Source: Rhynchospora pubera
Lineage: Eukaryota > Streptophyta > Magnoliopsida > Poales > Cyperaceae
DNA length: 64,000 nt
Assembly (NCBI GenBank): GCA_028095005.1
Contig: CM051460.1
Location: forward strand, 81,795,676-81,859,675
Direction of reading: 5' to 3'
This document shows positions 1 through 11,911 of the stretch, one piece after another. Within the stretch, counting starts at the first letter, position 1; the number at the start of each line of letters is the position of its first letter. Below the pieces are notes generated by a model. The model was not told where the DNA came from. It ran no database searches and saw only the letters and a program-made list of their open reading frames with translations. Both the position numbers and the translations under genes were made by a program.

Positions 1-929
1 CCTACAAACCCCTTGCTTTGGAAAGGAGAAGGTTCCTTTTTCTGGAAACAGCTCCGATCTTTAAGAACTTTATTTCAGATTTCAACTACCTGGGAAATCA
101 ACTCTGGGACAGCACCCTTATTCTGGTTTGACTCCTGGAATGGGAAACCACTATTCTTCTTCTCTAAGTCAACACCATGGCCAATTAAACCACACTTTAG
201 CCTTCGTCAGGCGGCCTCAAACCTTTTACTGCACCTACCTAGACCTTTACAGCTTCAAGAGCACAACTACCTCTCTTTGGCAACTCAATTTCTTTTTAAT
301 GATGAGCCTGATTGCATTCGGTGGAAATGGTCGAGTTCAGGAGCTTTCTCCACCAAAGACACTTACAAAGCTTTCATTTCAGCTGGCAAAATTCCTTCCC
401 CTTTTTCCCATTTTTGGCACTTCAACATCCCACCTTCAATCAAGGTCTTCTGTTTGCTGCTGCTCCATAAAAATTTGTTGACCCAGGATTCCCTGCTTCG
501 AAGGAACATGCAGGTACTCCCTGGATGCCATCTTTGCCAACAGGACCTTCTGGAAACGCCTCAGCATCTCTTTTTCAACTGTCACTTCTCAACCAGTGTA
601 TGGTCTACTATTTTTCCTTCTCGTTTTGCTAGCCTAACCTCCTGTGAGGACTCTACTGCAACCATAACCTCCTTTCTTGCTTCACTGCCTACTATTGGTA
701 GATCTCGATCCTCTACACTCTTTTGTTATTCTCTCTGGTTCATTTGGCGAGAACGCAACAACAGACTCTTCAGGAACAAAAGGAAACCTCCTGGCATCAT
801 TGCTCTGATGGCTACAAGCGAAACTAAACTCTTTCTTCGAGCGACTGGAAAGTCTTGACTCGGACGTCTTGACTCTGCTTCTTTGTTCTTCAATTGACAG
901 CTTCTGTCAATCATTTCAAAAAAAAAAAA
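1..929 (+). mobile_element. LINE (L1-type) ORF2 C-terminal part and 3' tail
   Basis: An open frame at 13-858 encodes the end of a plant L1-type ORF2. It has the stretch after the reverse transcriptase domain (tryptophan-rich LWKGEGSFFW and FWFDSWNG blocks), then a zf-RVT zinc-binding domain near residues 130-200 (WHFNIPPSIKVFCLLL, then C-x2-C and H-x4-C around GCHLCQQDLLETPQHLFFNC). The coding frame stops at 858, followed by a short 3' UTR and a 12-base A run (918-929). The 5' part, including the reverse transcriptase, lies outside the window, so it is not known whether the element is full length. The poly(A) tail abuts the last exon of a reductase gene, so the element inserted into that gene in the same orientation. 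Confidence 0.9.
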
Positions 930-1069
930 TAAATGGAGTACAATCCAATTTCAATATTGACCCTTCAAGTGCTGTAGAAGCAACTGAGTTGTACCCTGAG
1001 GTTGACTACATCACTGTCAAGGAATTCATGGATAGTTTGATTTGGCCAATCAAAGACAATCTGGAATAA
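930..1069 (+). pseudogene. Exon-5 relic of a PCBER/isoflavone-reductase-like gene
   Basis: Starting immediately after the LINE poly(A) tail, the sequence encodes the C-terminus of the reductase found intact downstream (INGVQSNFNIDPSSAVEATE through PIKDNLE and a TAA). It differs from the intact copies by roughly eight substitutions in 140 bases. The protein changes include G to D in NIGPSS, EE to KE in the VEEF motif, and LLSP to LIWP. It is therefore an older, diverged copy, not a member of the recent array. The rest of this copy is separated by the LINE insertion and lies outside the window, or is lost. A 3' UTR like that of the intact genes follows (about 1070-1200), with the AATAAAGC motif. 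Confidence 0.85.
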
Positions 1070-1273
1070 TTTTAGCTCTAATATATATGTACTACTATGG
1101 GTGTATTTCTGCTTTGCGAATAAAGCTTCTATTTCTTGTTGGTGGTTACGGGCTTGCGGCTAATAGAAATATAAATCTGTTTAAGGCCATGTATAATTTT
1201 TAGCATATTTTATCTCTAATATGTGCTGCTATAGGGGTATTTCTCCTCGCGAATAAATCTTTTATAAAGCGTA
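1070..1273 (+). other. 3' UTR-derived flank of the relic copy
   Basis: This stretch is related to the 3' UTR of the intact reductase genes. It has the same order of a GCGAATAAAGCTTCT block, a GGTGGTTACGG block and a GGCTAAT..AAATATAAAT block, then a second degenerate version near 1225-1260. The first four-unit array member begins at about 1274 with another, almost identical copy of the same block. So 3' UTR sequence is repeated two to three times here, as expected from old tandem duplication followed by decay. Confidence 0.6.
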
Positions 1274-2239
1274 CTTCTCCTTGCGAATAAAGCTTCTAGT
1301 TGGTGCAATGGTGCTTATGGGTTATGGCTAATAGAAATATAAATTTATGTTAAGGCCATATAGATAGAGAGAGAGAGATTCGCTAAAATGCTTTGTAAAA
1401 CCTAGAGTCCTTGTGTTTTAGTGTTTTGGACTATTGGATCGTGTTTAAATTCATGCAGATATCAAATTTGATGGTTGAGATTGAGAGCGCCCCCCTCCAT
1501 TTCTTTCAATTTTGTTGCTTCTTTCCGTTAATTCTGATTGGCTCTATCTATTTGCACGATTAAAAGCCTCAGTGTCGGTTTCTTCTTGTCGACTCCTATC
1601 ATACTCACACAGTCACACACAACCATCTCTCTACACGCACCACTCTTTGGCTCGGCCATTAGTCTTTGTCGCACCCTCTCGCTGGACAAAACACGAATTT
1701 GTATTCTCCTCATGGTACTCTCTTCGTGATGCTATCTATCAAAAAAATTGTCAAAATATTTCGCGCGGAAAATTTTACAGATTTATTAGCAAATATTAAC
1801 ACAGTTTGCGCTATTTCAAATCAGTCTTGCTACTTATGTTGTATTAGTCTATATATCCTAACAACAGAACCATTATTCTTAATAAGCGGTCTTACAATAG
1901 TATACAATTTGTAAGAAAAACTAAAAGTTCTTGTAATAATACTGTTGCTAAATCCCCTCTTGGATGTAGTACTATCGATTTATAGCAGAAAGCAAAAAAT
2001 TAAAACATTGAAAGAAAATAAAAGGAAATATAAAGAATGATAAATCAAATATCATGCTCCTTCTTCTTGGAAACAAAAACCCATGCTTTCAATGCCCTCT
2101 CTCACTTCGCAATCCTCTGCACCGACTCAGTCCCTACTGGTAGACAAACACTTCTAAAAAAAACTTAGAGGGATTCTGGCCATCACCTGCTATTTCACCT
2201 AACGTGTGTGCTGTAATAGAATATTGAGGGATCGCTTAA

Positions 2240-2482
2240 GCTCTCCCCCCTCCACTGCTCATCAAATTCTGAAAGAATGGCGCTTTTTAAATCCGGCTCA
2301 GCTTTTTGTTTTGTTCTTTTCTTAATTGCTGTTTTTGTTGCCTGCTTTGTTACATGAAAAGTTTTTTTTTACTGGTTCCAAGCTTGGGAACTTAACTTTT
2401 ACCTTTTTGTTTGCTTTTGTAACCTCTTTAAGTTCAATGAAAAAGTTATGGGCCTGACCCATATTTTTACTTCAAAAAAAAT
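2240..2482 (+). mobile_element. Probable truncated LINE 3' tail upstream of gene (present in every unit)
   Basis: This T-rich, gene-free stretch ends in GGGCCTGACCCATATTTTTA followed by CTTC and an A run (2475-2481), the style of a plant LINE 3' UTR with short poly(A). Its start is not clear and no target duplication was established. The same segment recurs in the other three units at the same offset. Confidence 0.35.
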
Positions 2483-2499
2483 ATGATCTTTTTAGATTT

Positions 2500-2649
2500 G
2501 GCTCCGTTTGAATAGGTGTGGGAAGAAGGAAAGAAGTGGAAAGAAATATTGAGAAGTGTGTAACTTTGTAAAGAGTTTGAATTATTTATAATTTTTTTTC
2601 TTTCCTTCTTCCTTCTTTCTACTTCTTCTCAACGCATCCAAACGGAAAC
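2500..2649. mobile_element. Tourist-like MITE in the promoter region (unit 1)
   Basis: A 150-bp element with terminal inverted repeats (GGCTCCGTTTGAATAGG against the complement of the right end, GTTTCCGTTTGGATGCG). It is flanked by a 3-bp TTT duplication (2497-2499 and 2650-2652). It ends about 65 bp upstream of the TATA box of the reductase gene. The same insertion is at 7819-7968, 13138-13287 and in unit 4 (near 18452-18601), so it predates the amplification. Confidence 0.8.
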
Positions 2650-2715
2650 TTTGTGAATCTAATCAGCAGATCTCGCAACAAAGCTAGATCCTAGATGCCC
2701 AACTAAGAAGTCGTG

Positions 2716-2723
2716 TATAAATA
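2716..2723 (+). promoter_or_regulatory. TATA box of reductase copy 1
   Basis: TATAAATA, 122 bases before the ATG at 2845, leaving a leader of about 95 bases. The equivalents for copies 2-4 are at 8035, 13354 and 18668. Confidence 0.75.
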
Positions 2724-2844
2724 GAGCTGCACGTTCTCTACCTAATTCAAGTGATATAGCCAACTCATTAATCAAAGGATACAATTCAAACTTTCAAAGA
2801 CTCAACCCATCTTTTTTCTTAGTGTGCTAGATTGCTAGTCCAGC

Positions 2845-5800
2845 ATGGAAAACGTGGTTGGAAAGAAGCCCAAGATTTTGGTTATTGGAGGCACTGGCCG
2901 TTTTGGGAAGCTTGTCGTTGATGCCAGTATCCGTGCTAACCATGCAACCTTTGTTTTCACAAGGCCACCAGTTACCGATGATACACAGAAAAAGAAGATC
3001 TTGGAGTCTTTTACTTGTCTCGGAGTCGAACTCATCTTTGTATGTTAGCTTTCCTATAAACCAATTTTTTTACAATATTTATGTATAGCCAAGGCAATTC
3101 TAATCAATACAAGAATTAATGTCATTACTTTTTTTATGTTCTTTATTAACGTCAATTAAAGCCTTTTAAAAAATATTTTTCTAATCATGATTCAAATCCA
3201 AAGTGACCTAATAGAATATTGCATTTATATAAGCTATAAAATGCATGCAGAAAGAAAATGAAATATGAAGTATATCCTGCCAAATGCGCAATCTACTATA
3301 AACGAGAAAAATGAATTCAAGAAATTTCAAATTTACCATACCTTCCAATGAAATTAAACTATAAGGCTTTTTTGTTAAAAAAAAAAATTACTATGCCATG
3401 GATAAGGAGAATAAAAGCTCAGTTCTCTTTTATGAGATATTAACTAAAGAGTTCTTAGTTCTAACTATGCTTTAAAATTAATTTAAAATCACTATATGAA
3501 TGATTTTTTTTCCAGTTAGTTAAGATAAGTCACTTGATCCTCTGTATTTCTTCAAAAAAAAAATTACCATGCTATTAAATGATGGCTTGGTTATTTGTGT
3601 GTGTGTGTGTGTGGGTTTTTTTTTTCTTTTGCGGGGGGGGGGGGGGGGGTGGTGATCGGTAATCACATCTTTAGCTGCTACCGCGCTTAAATTCTTCCAT
3701 CAAGTATAAGTACAAATTTTAACGTACAGCACAAATATAAAAGATACAATAAAGAATCCTATTCCAGTATTTTGGTTAATAATAAAATACAAATTTTAAC
3801 GTAATGCATGATTATAAAAGGTACAAGTCCAATCTCATACAAACATACTATACATTAAAAGCGAACTCGCACTCTGTTTCGAACAAGTAGAGATTTAAAC
3901 AATACCCCTTTCACTGCAAATTAAATTCCACTTGTATCCAAAAATGGTTAGTTAAGTTAAATACAAATGTCTGAAAACTGCAAATAACCTGTAATTTAAT
4001 TATCTAGCTATAAGGACATTCAATGATACTTTTACATAACACTAGCAAACGAGCCCACCGATTGTGTGGGAATGGGAAAGAAAATCTGAGACGATTTTGG
4101 TACGGTTGGAGAGGGTTGATTTATTTTTTTCTCTTTTCTTTATTGTGCACACAAATTACGAAAGAACAAAAAATATTATTAAAAAAATAACATATTAACA
4201 ACCATCCAACGTCTTGTCCCCTTTCTGTAAGGTGGTCTGATTCTTTGTCTGAAATACAGATCTCAACCATATATGAGATCATGTTGTACAGATCAATGGT
4301 CAATAATGATGTTAACAAATGATTGAATCTTTTTGTGAAATTGTTATGACCTTGTTTTTTTGGTGATTTTATTAGCATTGAAGTATAGACATATAGATAT
4401 GTCAAAAATCAGATAATAGTAACTAACGGTATTTCCAAGAGAAGGAAAACGCGATTCAATGCCTTGCCAAAGAAGCCGTAATTTGTTTTAGAATAAATTT
4501 ATTGATGCTATTAAATTAAACTAGCTAAATAAAAATTTTAAAAACGTAATACTTAGGCCTTTATTGCCTTTTCACGTTTAAACGTATGAAACGTATACCT
4601 GCTTTTCCACTAGAAAAGTAAAGGTAGATTCCTTCACATAAATTTAAGAATTCCGAGGTTGAAAATATTAAAATTCAAAGCTTTCAGCTGCTATATATTT
4701 TGGAATAATTTGATCCAAGAAATTAAATATACGAAAGACCTATATTCACAACATTTTCATCCTTGCATACAGATAGTTTGGAAAACTAGCATTGAATCAT
4801 ACTTTTAAGTATTAATGAACAATATATTTTAGTTGAGAATGAGTCAGTTTTTCGGTATGTAACACAAGCACTCTCTGCTAGTCTGATGCAATTTAAACCG
4901 AGAACATCTCTTAACAACAAGAATTTGTGTGTCCTCACGAAAATTCAGGGATCGTTACATGATTATGAAATGTTGTTGGAGGCGGTGAAGAAAGTGGATG
5001 TGATCATCTCAACTTTGGGAAGTGATCCGGTACAATTGGAGCTCCAAACCAAAATTATCAAAGCTATCATGGAAGCAGGAAATATCAAGGTAATAAAATA
5101 TAATATGATAATTCAATGATTAATAATTATAAACATATAATTTATTAATTACATAAATTAATGATCTATTATTGGTCTCTGGAAGTATTATATTTGCATC
5201 TTGCGAAGTTGTTGATACTTGATACTGAATATTATACATTTAACTCTAAATTTTCGAAACACTCCAGAGATTTATTCCTTCAGAGTTTGGCATGGATCCA
5301 GAACGTGTTAGTCCTGTTGAACCAGCAAAGACTGTGTTCATGATGAAGGCGCAAATTAGACAAATGATCAGAAATTACAATATTCCACATACATTTATTC
5401 GCAGTCATATCTTCCAGAATTTTTACATTCCACGGCTAGGTCAAGCAGAAATTTCACCTCCGATTTATGATACGGTAGGCATCATAGGCGACGGAGATGC
5501 TCAAGGTAATTCAATGTATTAATGTTTGATCAAATAAGTTATAATTGACAATTTCTGTACATGATGTTCTAGGTACGTAGCTGCTACCTAGTTATAAAAA
5601 AAAAAAAGAACTTCTGTACATGATGAGAATATATACTACACTAACAAGCAAGTCGAATAATATTTTCAGTCATTTATGTTAATGCTCGAGACATTGCCAC
5701 TTACGTCATAAAAACTGTGGACGATCCAAGAACTCTCAACAAGATATTGTACATTACACCGCGTGAAAATTTCTACTCTTTAAACCAGCTTGTGGCATTA

Positions 5801-6278
5801 TGGGAAAAAAAGATAGGGAAGACTCTGCAAAAGAAGTATGTCACGAAAGAAGAGATGTTGGCAAAAATCTCCTGTGAGAACTCTCCCATGATCATTCAAA
5901 ACTACATTTTCTAATTCTCCGTGATTACAGAGACGTTATTTGAAGTATAAAATATCACTAAATATATTTTCAAAGAAGGTGAAACAATCAAGACCGAGTT
6001 GATGTTAATTATCAGTTTTCTCTGCTCTGCCTCTAAAATTGCACGCTATTTTGTATAGTTTAATTGATTCAATTTGATTATGTGCAGGTTCTCCTCCTTC
6101 GCTTAGTTTTCAGCTTTCAATAGCTTATTCCGTATACATAAATGGAGTACAATCCAATTTCAATATTGGCCCTTCGAGTGCTGTAGAAGCAACTGAGCTG
6201 TACCCTGAGGTTGACTATATCACTGTGGAGGAATTCATGGATAGTTTGCTTTCACCAATCAAAGACAATCTGGAATAA
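2845..6278 (+). CDS. PCBER/PLR/isoflavone-reductase-like NADPH reductase, copy 1
   Basis: Five exons reconstructed from GT-AG sites and the family alignment: 2845-3039, 4949-5089, 5268-5505, 5670-5873 and 6088-6278 (intron phases 0, 0, 1, 1). They give 322 residues, normal for this atypical short-chain dehydrogenase family. Visible features are the NADPH-binding G-x-x-G-x-x-G motif (GGTGRFG, 15-21), an Arg at about 40 (FTRPP) where the family contacts the cofactor phosphate, RFIPSEFGMDPERV (113-126), and the catalytic-type Lys139 in VEPAKTVFMMKAQIR. Next come DDPRTLNKILYI and LVALWEKKIGKTL, hallmarks of the family. The members reduce phenolic substrates such as dilignols, lignans or isoflavones in the cytosol. 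The VEPAK context is closest to PCBER-type proteins, but the substrate cannot be read from sequence. Intron 1 is about 1.9 kb with a GT/T/G microsatellite. A poly(A) signal AATAAA lies at 6323. Confidence 0.9.
3590..3651 (+). repeat. Compound GT-T-G microsatellite in intron 1
   Basis: A GT run, a T run and a G run of about 18 follow each other in intron 1 of copy 1. The same site at about 8912-8970, 14235-14286 and 19549-19602 differs in length between units and is one of the few places where the units vary. Confidence 0.85.
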
Positions 6279-6421
6279 TTTTAGCTCTATTGTGTGCTGC
6301 TGTAGGCGTATTTCGACTTGCGAATAAAGCTTCTAGTTGGTGGTTACGGATTTACGGCTAATTGAAATATGAATTTCTGCTAAGGCCATGTATAATTTAT
6401 TCACTGTAATGATAATTTGAT

Positions 6422-6592
6422 CAGAGTATTGTCAGATTGAATTGGTGTGACTTAAACCCACCCACTCCTGAACACGTTATCGTTTCTTAACATTCACAAA
6501 CCGGTATTAACCGGCACAAACCGGTAGAACCGGTAAAACCGTATACCGCCAGTCTGGCCGGTTTGGTGGCCGGTAGGGTTTTCAAAACATTG
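6422..6592. mobile_element. Junction spacer 1, hAT-end-like, 171 bp
   Basis: Rich in ACCGGT and AACCGG words. Read from the right on the minus strand it starts CAATGTTTTGAAAACCC and continues with CCGG-rich subterminal repeats, the style of plant hAT element ends. The left edge starts CAGAGTATTGTCA, a weak match to the same terminus. There is no 8-bp duplication around it. It occurs only between units. Confidence 0.55.
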
Positions 6593-8163
6593 CTTCTCCT
6601 TGCGAATAAAGCTTCTAGTTGGTGCAATGGTGCTTATGGGTTATGGCTAATAGAAATATAAATTTATGTTAAGGCCATATAGATAGAGAGAGAGAGATTC
6701 GCTAAAATGCTTTGTAAAACCTAGAGTCCTTGTGTTTTAGTGTTTTGGACTATTGGATCGTGTTTAAATTCATGCAGATATCAAATTTGATGGTTGAGAT
6801 TGAGAGCGCCCCCCTCCATTTCTTTCAATTTTGTTGCTTCTTTCCGTTAATTCTGATTGGCTCTATCTATTTGCACGATTAAAAGCCTCAGTGTCGGTTT
6901 CTTCTTGTCGACTCCTATCATACTCACACAGTCACACACAACCATCTCTCTACACGCACCACTCTTTGGCTCGGCCATTAGTCTTTGTCGCACCCTCTCG
7001 CTGGACAAAACACGAATTTGTATTCTCCTCATGGTACTCTCTTCGTGATGCTATCTATCAAAAAAATTGTCAAAATATTTCGCGCGGAAAATTTTACAGA
7101 TTTATTAGCAAATATTAACACAGTTTGCGCTATTTCAAATCAGTCTTGCTACTTATGTTGTATTAGTCTATATATCCTAACAACAGAACCATTATTCTTA
7201 ATAAGCGGTCTTACAATAGTATACAATTTGTAAGAAAAACTAAAAGTTCTTGTAATAATACTGTTGCTAAATCCCCTCTTGGATGTAGTACTATCGATTT
7301 ATAGCAGAAAGCAAAAAATTAAAACATTGAAAGAAAATAAAAGGAAATATAAAGAATGATAAATCAAATATCATGCTCCTTCTTCTTGGAAACAAAAACC
7401 CATGCTTTCAATGCCCTCTCTCACTTCGCAATCCTCTGCACCGACTCAGTCCCTACTGGTAGACAAACACTTCTCAAAAAAACTTAGAGGGATTCTGGCC
7501 ATCACCTGCTATTTCACCTAACGTGTGTGCTGTAATAGAATATTGAGGGATCGCTTAAGCTCTCCCCCCTCCACTGCTCATCAAATTCTGAAAGAATGGC
7601 GCTTTTTAAATCCGGCTCAGCTTTTTGTTTTGTTCTTTTCTTAATTGCTGTTTTTGTTGCCTGCTTTGTTACATGAAAAGTTTTTTTTTACTGGTTCCAA
7701 GCTTGGGAACTTAACTTTTACCTTTTTGTTTGCTTTTGTAACCTCTTTAAGTTCAATGAAAAAGTTATGGGCCTGACCCATATTTTTACTTCAAAAAAAA
7801 TATGATCTTTTTAGATTTGGCTCCGTTTGAATAGGTGTGGGAAGAAGGAAAGAAGTGGAAAGAAATATTGAGAAGTGTGTAACTTTGTAAAGAGTTTGAA
7901 TTATTTATAATTTTTTTTCTTTCCTTCTTCCTTCTTTCTACTTCTTCTCAACGCATCCAAACGGAAACTTTGTGAATCTAATCAGCAGATCTCGCAACAA
8001 AGCTAGATCCTAGATGCCCAACTAAGAAGTCGTGTATAAATAGAGCTGCACGTTCTCTACCTAATTCAAGTGATATAGCCAACTCATTAATCAAAGGATA
8101 CAATTCAAACTTTCAAAGACTCAACCCATCTTTTTTCTTAGTGTGCTAGATTGCTAGTCCAGC

Positions 8164-11100
8164 ATGGAAAACGTGGTTGGAAAGAAGCCCAAGATTTTGG
8201 TTATTGGAGGCACTGGCCGTTTTGGGAAGCTTGTCGTTGATGCCAGTATCCGTGCTAACCATGCAACCTTTGTTTTCACAAGGCCACCAGTTACCGATGA
8301 TACACAGAAAAAGAAGATCTTGGAGTCTTTTACTTGTCTCGGAGTCGAACTCATCTTTGTATGTTAGCTTTCCTATAAACCAATTTTTTTACAATATTTA
8401 TGTATAGCCAAGGCAATTCTAATCAATACAAGAATTAATGTCATTACTTTTTTTATGTTCTTTATTAACGTCAATTAAAGCCTTTTAAAAAATATTTTTC
8501 TAATCATGATTCAAATCCAAAGTGACCTAATAGAATATTGCATTTATATAAGCTATAAAATGCATGCAGAAAGAAAATGAAATATGAAGTATATCCTGCC
8601 AAATGCGCAATCTACTATAAACGAGAAAAATGAATTCAAGAAATTTCAAATTTACCATACCTTCCAATGAAATTAAACTATAAGGCTTTTTTGTTAAAAA
8701 AAAAAATTACTATGCCATGGATAAGGAGAATAAAAGCTCAGTTCTCTTTTATGAGATATTAACTAAAGAGTTCTTAGTTCTAACTATGCTTTAAAATTAA
8801 TTTAAAATCACTATATGAATGATTTTTTTTCCAGTTAGTTAAGATAAGTCACTTGATCCTCTGTATTTCTTCAAAAAAAAAATTACCATGCTATTAAATG
8901 ATGGCTTGGTTATTTGTGTGTGTGTGTGTGTGGGTTTTTTTTTTCTTTTGCGGGGGGGGGGGGGGGGGTGGTGATCGGTAATCACATCTTTAGCTGCTAC
9001 CGCGCTTAAATTCTTCCATCAAGTATAAGTACAAATTTTAACGTACAGCACAAATATAAAAGATACAATAAAGAATCCTATTCCAGTATTTTGGTTAATA
9101 ATAAAATACAAATTTTAACGTAATGCATGATTATAAAAGGTACAAGTCCAATCTCATACAAACATACTATACATTAAAAGCGAACTCGCACTCTGTTTCG
9201 AACAAGTAGAGATTTAAACAATACCCCTTTCACTGCAAATTAAATTCCACTTGTATCCAAAAATGGTTAGTTAAGTTAAATACAAATGTCTGAAAACTGC
9301 AAATAACCTGTAATTTAATTATCTAGCTATAAGGACATTCAATGATACTTTTACATAACACTAGCAAACGAGCCCACCGATTGTGTGGGAATGGGAAAGA
9401 AAATCTGAGACGATTTTGGTACGGTTGGAGAGGGTTGATTTATTTTTTTCTCTTTTCTTTATTGTGCACACAAATTACGAAAGAACAAAAAATATTATTA
9501 AAAAAATAACATATTAACAACCATCCAACGTCTTGTCCCCTTTCTGTAAGGTGGTCTGATTCTTTGTCTGAAATACAGATCTCAACCATATATGAGATCA
9601 TGTTGTACAGATCAATGGTCAATAATGATGTTAACAAATGATTGAATCTTTTTGTGAAATTGTTATGACCTTGTTTTTTTGGTGATTTTATTAGCATTGA
9701 AGTATAGACATATAGATATGTCAAAAATCAGATAATAGTAACTAACGGTATTTCCAAGAGAAGGAAAACGCGATTCAATGCCTTGCCAAAGAAGCCGTAA
9801 TTTGTTTTAGAATAAATTTATTGATGCTATTAAATTAAACTAGCTAAATAAAAATTTTAAAAACGTAATACTTAGGCCTTTATTGCCTTTTCACGTTTAA
9901 ACGTATGAAACGTATACCTGCTTTTCCACTAGAAAAGTAAAGGTAGATTCCTTCACATAAATTTAAGAATTCCGAGGTTGAAAATATTAAAATTCAAAGC
10001 TTTCAGCTGCTATATATTTTGGAATAATTTGATCCAAGAAATTAAATATACGAAAGACCTATATTCACAACATTTTCATCCTTGCATACAGATAGTTTGG
10101 AAAACTAGCATTGAATCATACTTTTAAGTATTAATGAACAATATATTTTAGTTGAGAATGAGTCAGTTTTTCGGTATGTAACACAAGCACTCTCTGCTAG
10201 TCTGATGCAATTTAAACCGAGAACATCTCTTAACAACAAGAATTTGTGTGTCCTCACGAAAATTCAGGGATCGTTACATGATTATGAAATGTTGTTGGAG
10301 GCGGTGAAGAAAGTGGATGTGATCATCTCAACTTTGGGAAGTGATCCGGTACAATTGGAGCTCCAAACCAAAATTATCAAAGCTATCATGGAAGCAGGAA
10401 ATATCAAGGTAATAAAATATAATATGATAATTCAATGATTAATAATTATAAACATATAATTTATTAATTACATAAATTAATGATCTATTATTGGTCTCTG
10501 GAAGTATTATATTTGCATCTTGCGAAGTTGTTGATACTTGATACTGAATATTATACATTTAACTCTAAATTTTCGAAACACTCCAGAGATTTATTCCTTC
10601 AGAGTTTGGCATGGATCCAGAACGTGTTAGTCCTGTTGAACCAGCAAAGACTGTGTTCATGATGAAGGCGCAAATTAGACAAATGATCAGAAATTACAAT
10701 ATTCCACATACATTTATTCGCAGTCATATCTTCCAGAATTTTTACATTCCACGGCTAGGTCAAGCAGAAATTTCACCTCCGATTTATGATACGGTAGGCA
10801 TCATAGGCGACGGAGATGCTCAAGGTAATTCAATGTATTAATGTTTGATCAAATAAGTTATAATTGACAATTTCTGTACATGATGTTCTAGGTACGTAGC
10901 TGCTACCTAGTTATAAAAAAAAAAAAGAACTTCTGTACATGATGAGAATATATACTACACTAACAAGCAAGTCGAATAATATTTTCAGTCATTTATGTTA
11001 ATGCTCGAGACATTGCCACTTACGTCATAAAAACTGTGGACGATCCAAGAACTCTCAACAAGATATTGTACATTACACCGCGTGAAAATTTCTACTCTTT

Positions 11101-11597
11101 AAACCAGCTTGTGGCATTATGGGAAAAAAAGATAGGGAAGACTCTGCAAAAGAAGTATGTCACGAAAGAAGAGATGTTGGCAAAAATCTCCTGTGAGAAC
11201 TCTCCCATGATCATTCAAAACTACATTTTCTAATTCTCCGTGATTACAGAGACGTTATTTGAAGTATAAAATATCACTAAATATATTTTCAAAGAAGGTG
11301 AAACAATCAAGACCGAGTTGATGTTAATTATCAGTTTTCTCTGCTCTGCCTCTAAAATTGCACGCTATTTTGTATAGTTTAATTGATTCAATTTGATTAT
11401 GTGCAGGTTCTCCTCCTTCGCTTAGTTTTCAGCTTTCAATAGCTTATTCCGTATACATAAATGGAGTACAATCCAATTTCAATATTGGCCCTTCGAGTGC
11501 TGTAGAAGCAACTGAGCTGTACCCTGAGGTTGACTATATCACTGTGGAGGAATTCATGGATAGTTTGCTTTCACCAATCAAAGACAATCTGGAATAA
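8164..11597 (+). CDS. PCBER/PLR/isoflavone-reductase-like NADPH reductase, copy 2
   Basis: Exons at 8164-8358, 10268-10408, 10587-10824, 10989-11192 and 11407-11597. The splice sites, 322-residue length and protein are the same as in copy 1, including GGTGRFG and Lys139. The promoter is duplicated too: TATA box at 8035 and the 150-bp MITE at 7819-7968. No disabling change was seen, so this copy should be expressed like copy 1 unless silenced by repeat-directed methylation. Confidence 0.9.
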
Positions 11598-11740
11598 TTT
11601 TAGCTCTATTGTGTGCTGCTGTAGGCGTATTTCGACTTGCGAATAAAGCTTCTAGTTGGTGGTTACGGATTTACGGCTAATTGAAATATGAATTTCTGCT
11701 AAGGCCATGTATAATTTATTCACTGTAATGATAATTTGAT

Positions 11741-11911
11741 CAGAGTATTGTCAGATTGAATTGGTGTGACTTAAACCCACCCACTCCTGAACACGTTATC
11801 GTTTCTTAACATTCACAAACCGGTATTAACCGGCACAAACCGGTAGAACCGGTAAAACCGTATACCGCCAGTCTGGCCGGTTTGGTGGCCGGTAGGGTTT
11901 TCAAAACATTG
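11741..11911. mobile_element. Junction spacer 2, hAT-end-like, 171 bp
   Basis: Same 171-bp ACCGG-rich sequence as at 6422-6592, between units 2 and 3. Confidence 0.55.

Larger units (their letters stand above)
1274..6592 (+). repeat. Tandem unit 1 (5319 bp)
   Basis: First of four head-to-tail units. Each holds, in order: a 3' UTR-like block, about 1.4 kb of upstream sequence, a promoter, a five-exon reductase gene, its 3' UTR, and a 171-bp junction spacer. The exact offset to unit 2 is 5319 bases throughout. Visible differences from the other units are very few, for example an A in place of C near 2155. Confidence 0.95.
6593..11911 (+). repeat. Tandem unit 2 (5319 bp)
   Basis: Second unit, same content and length as unit 1. 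It begins at the CTTCTCCTTGCGAATAAAGC block that follows the first junction spacer. Confidence 0.95.

Noticed and set aside
1512..1914. Open frames of 61-95 codons upstream of each reductase gene, repeated in all four units
   Set aside because: Repetition comes from the tandem duplication, not from selection. No domain, and several frames overlap on both strands.
4121..4405. 94-codon minus-strand frame in intron 1, repeated in all units
   Set aside because: Lies within an intron, low complexity, no recognised domain.
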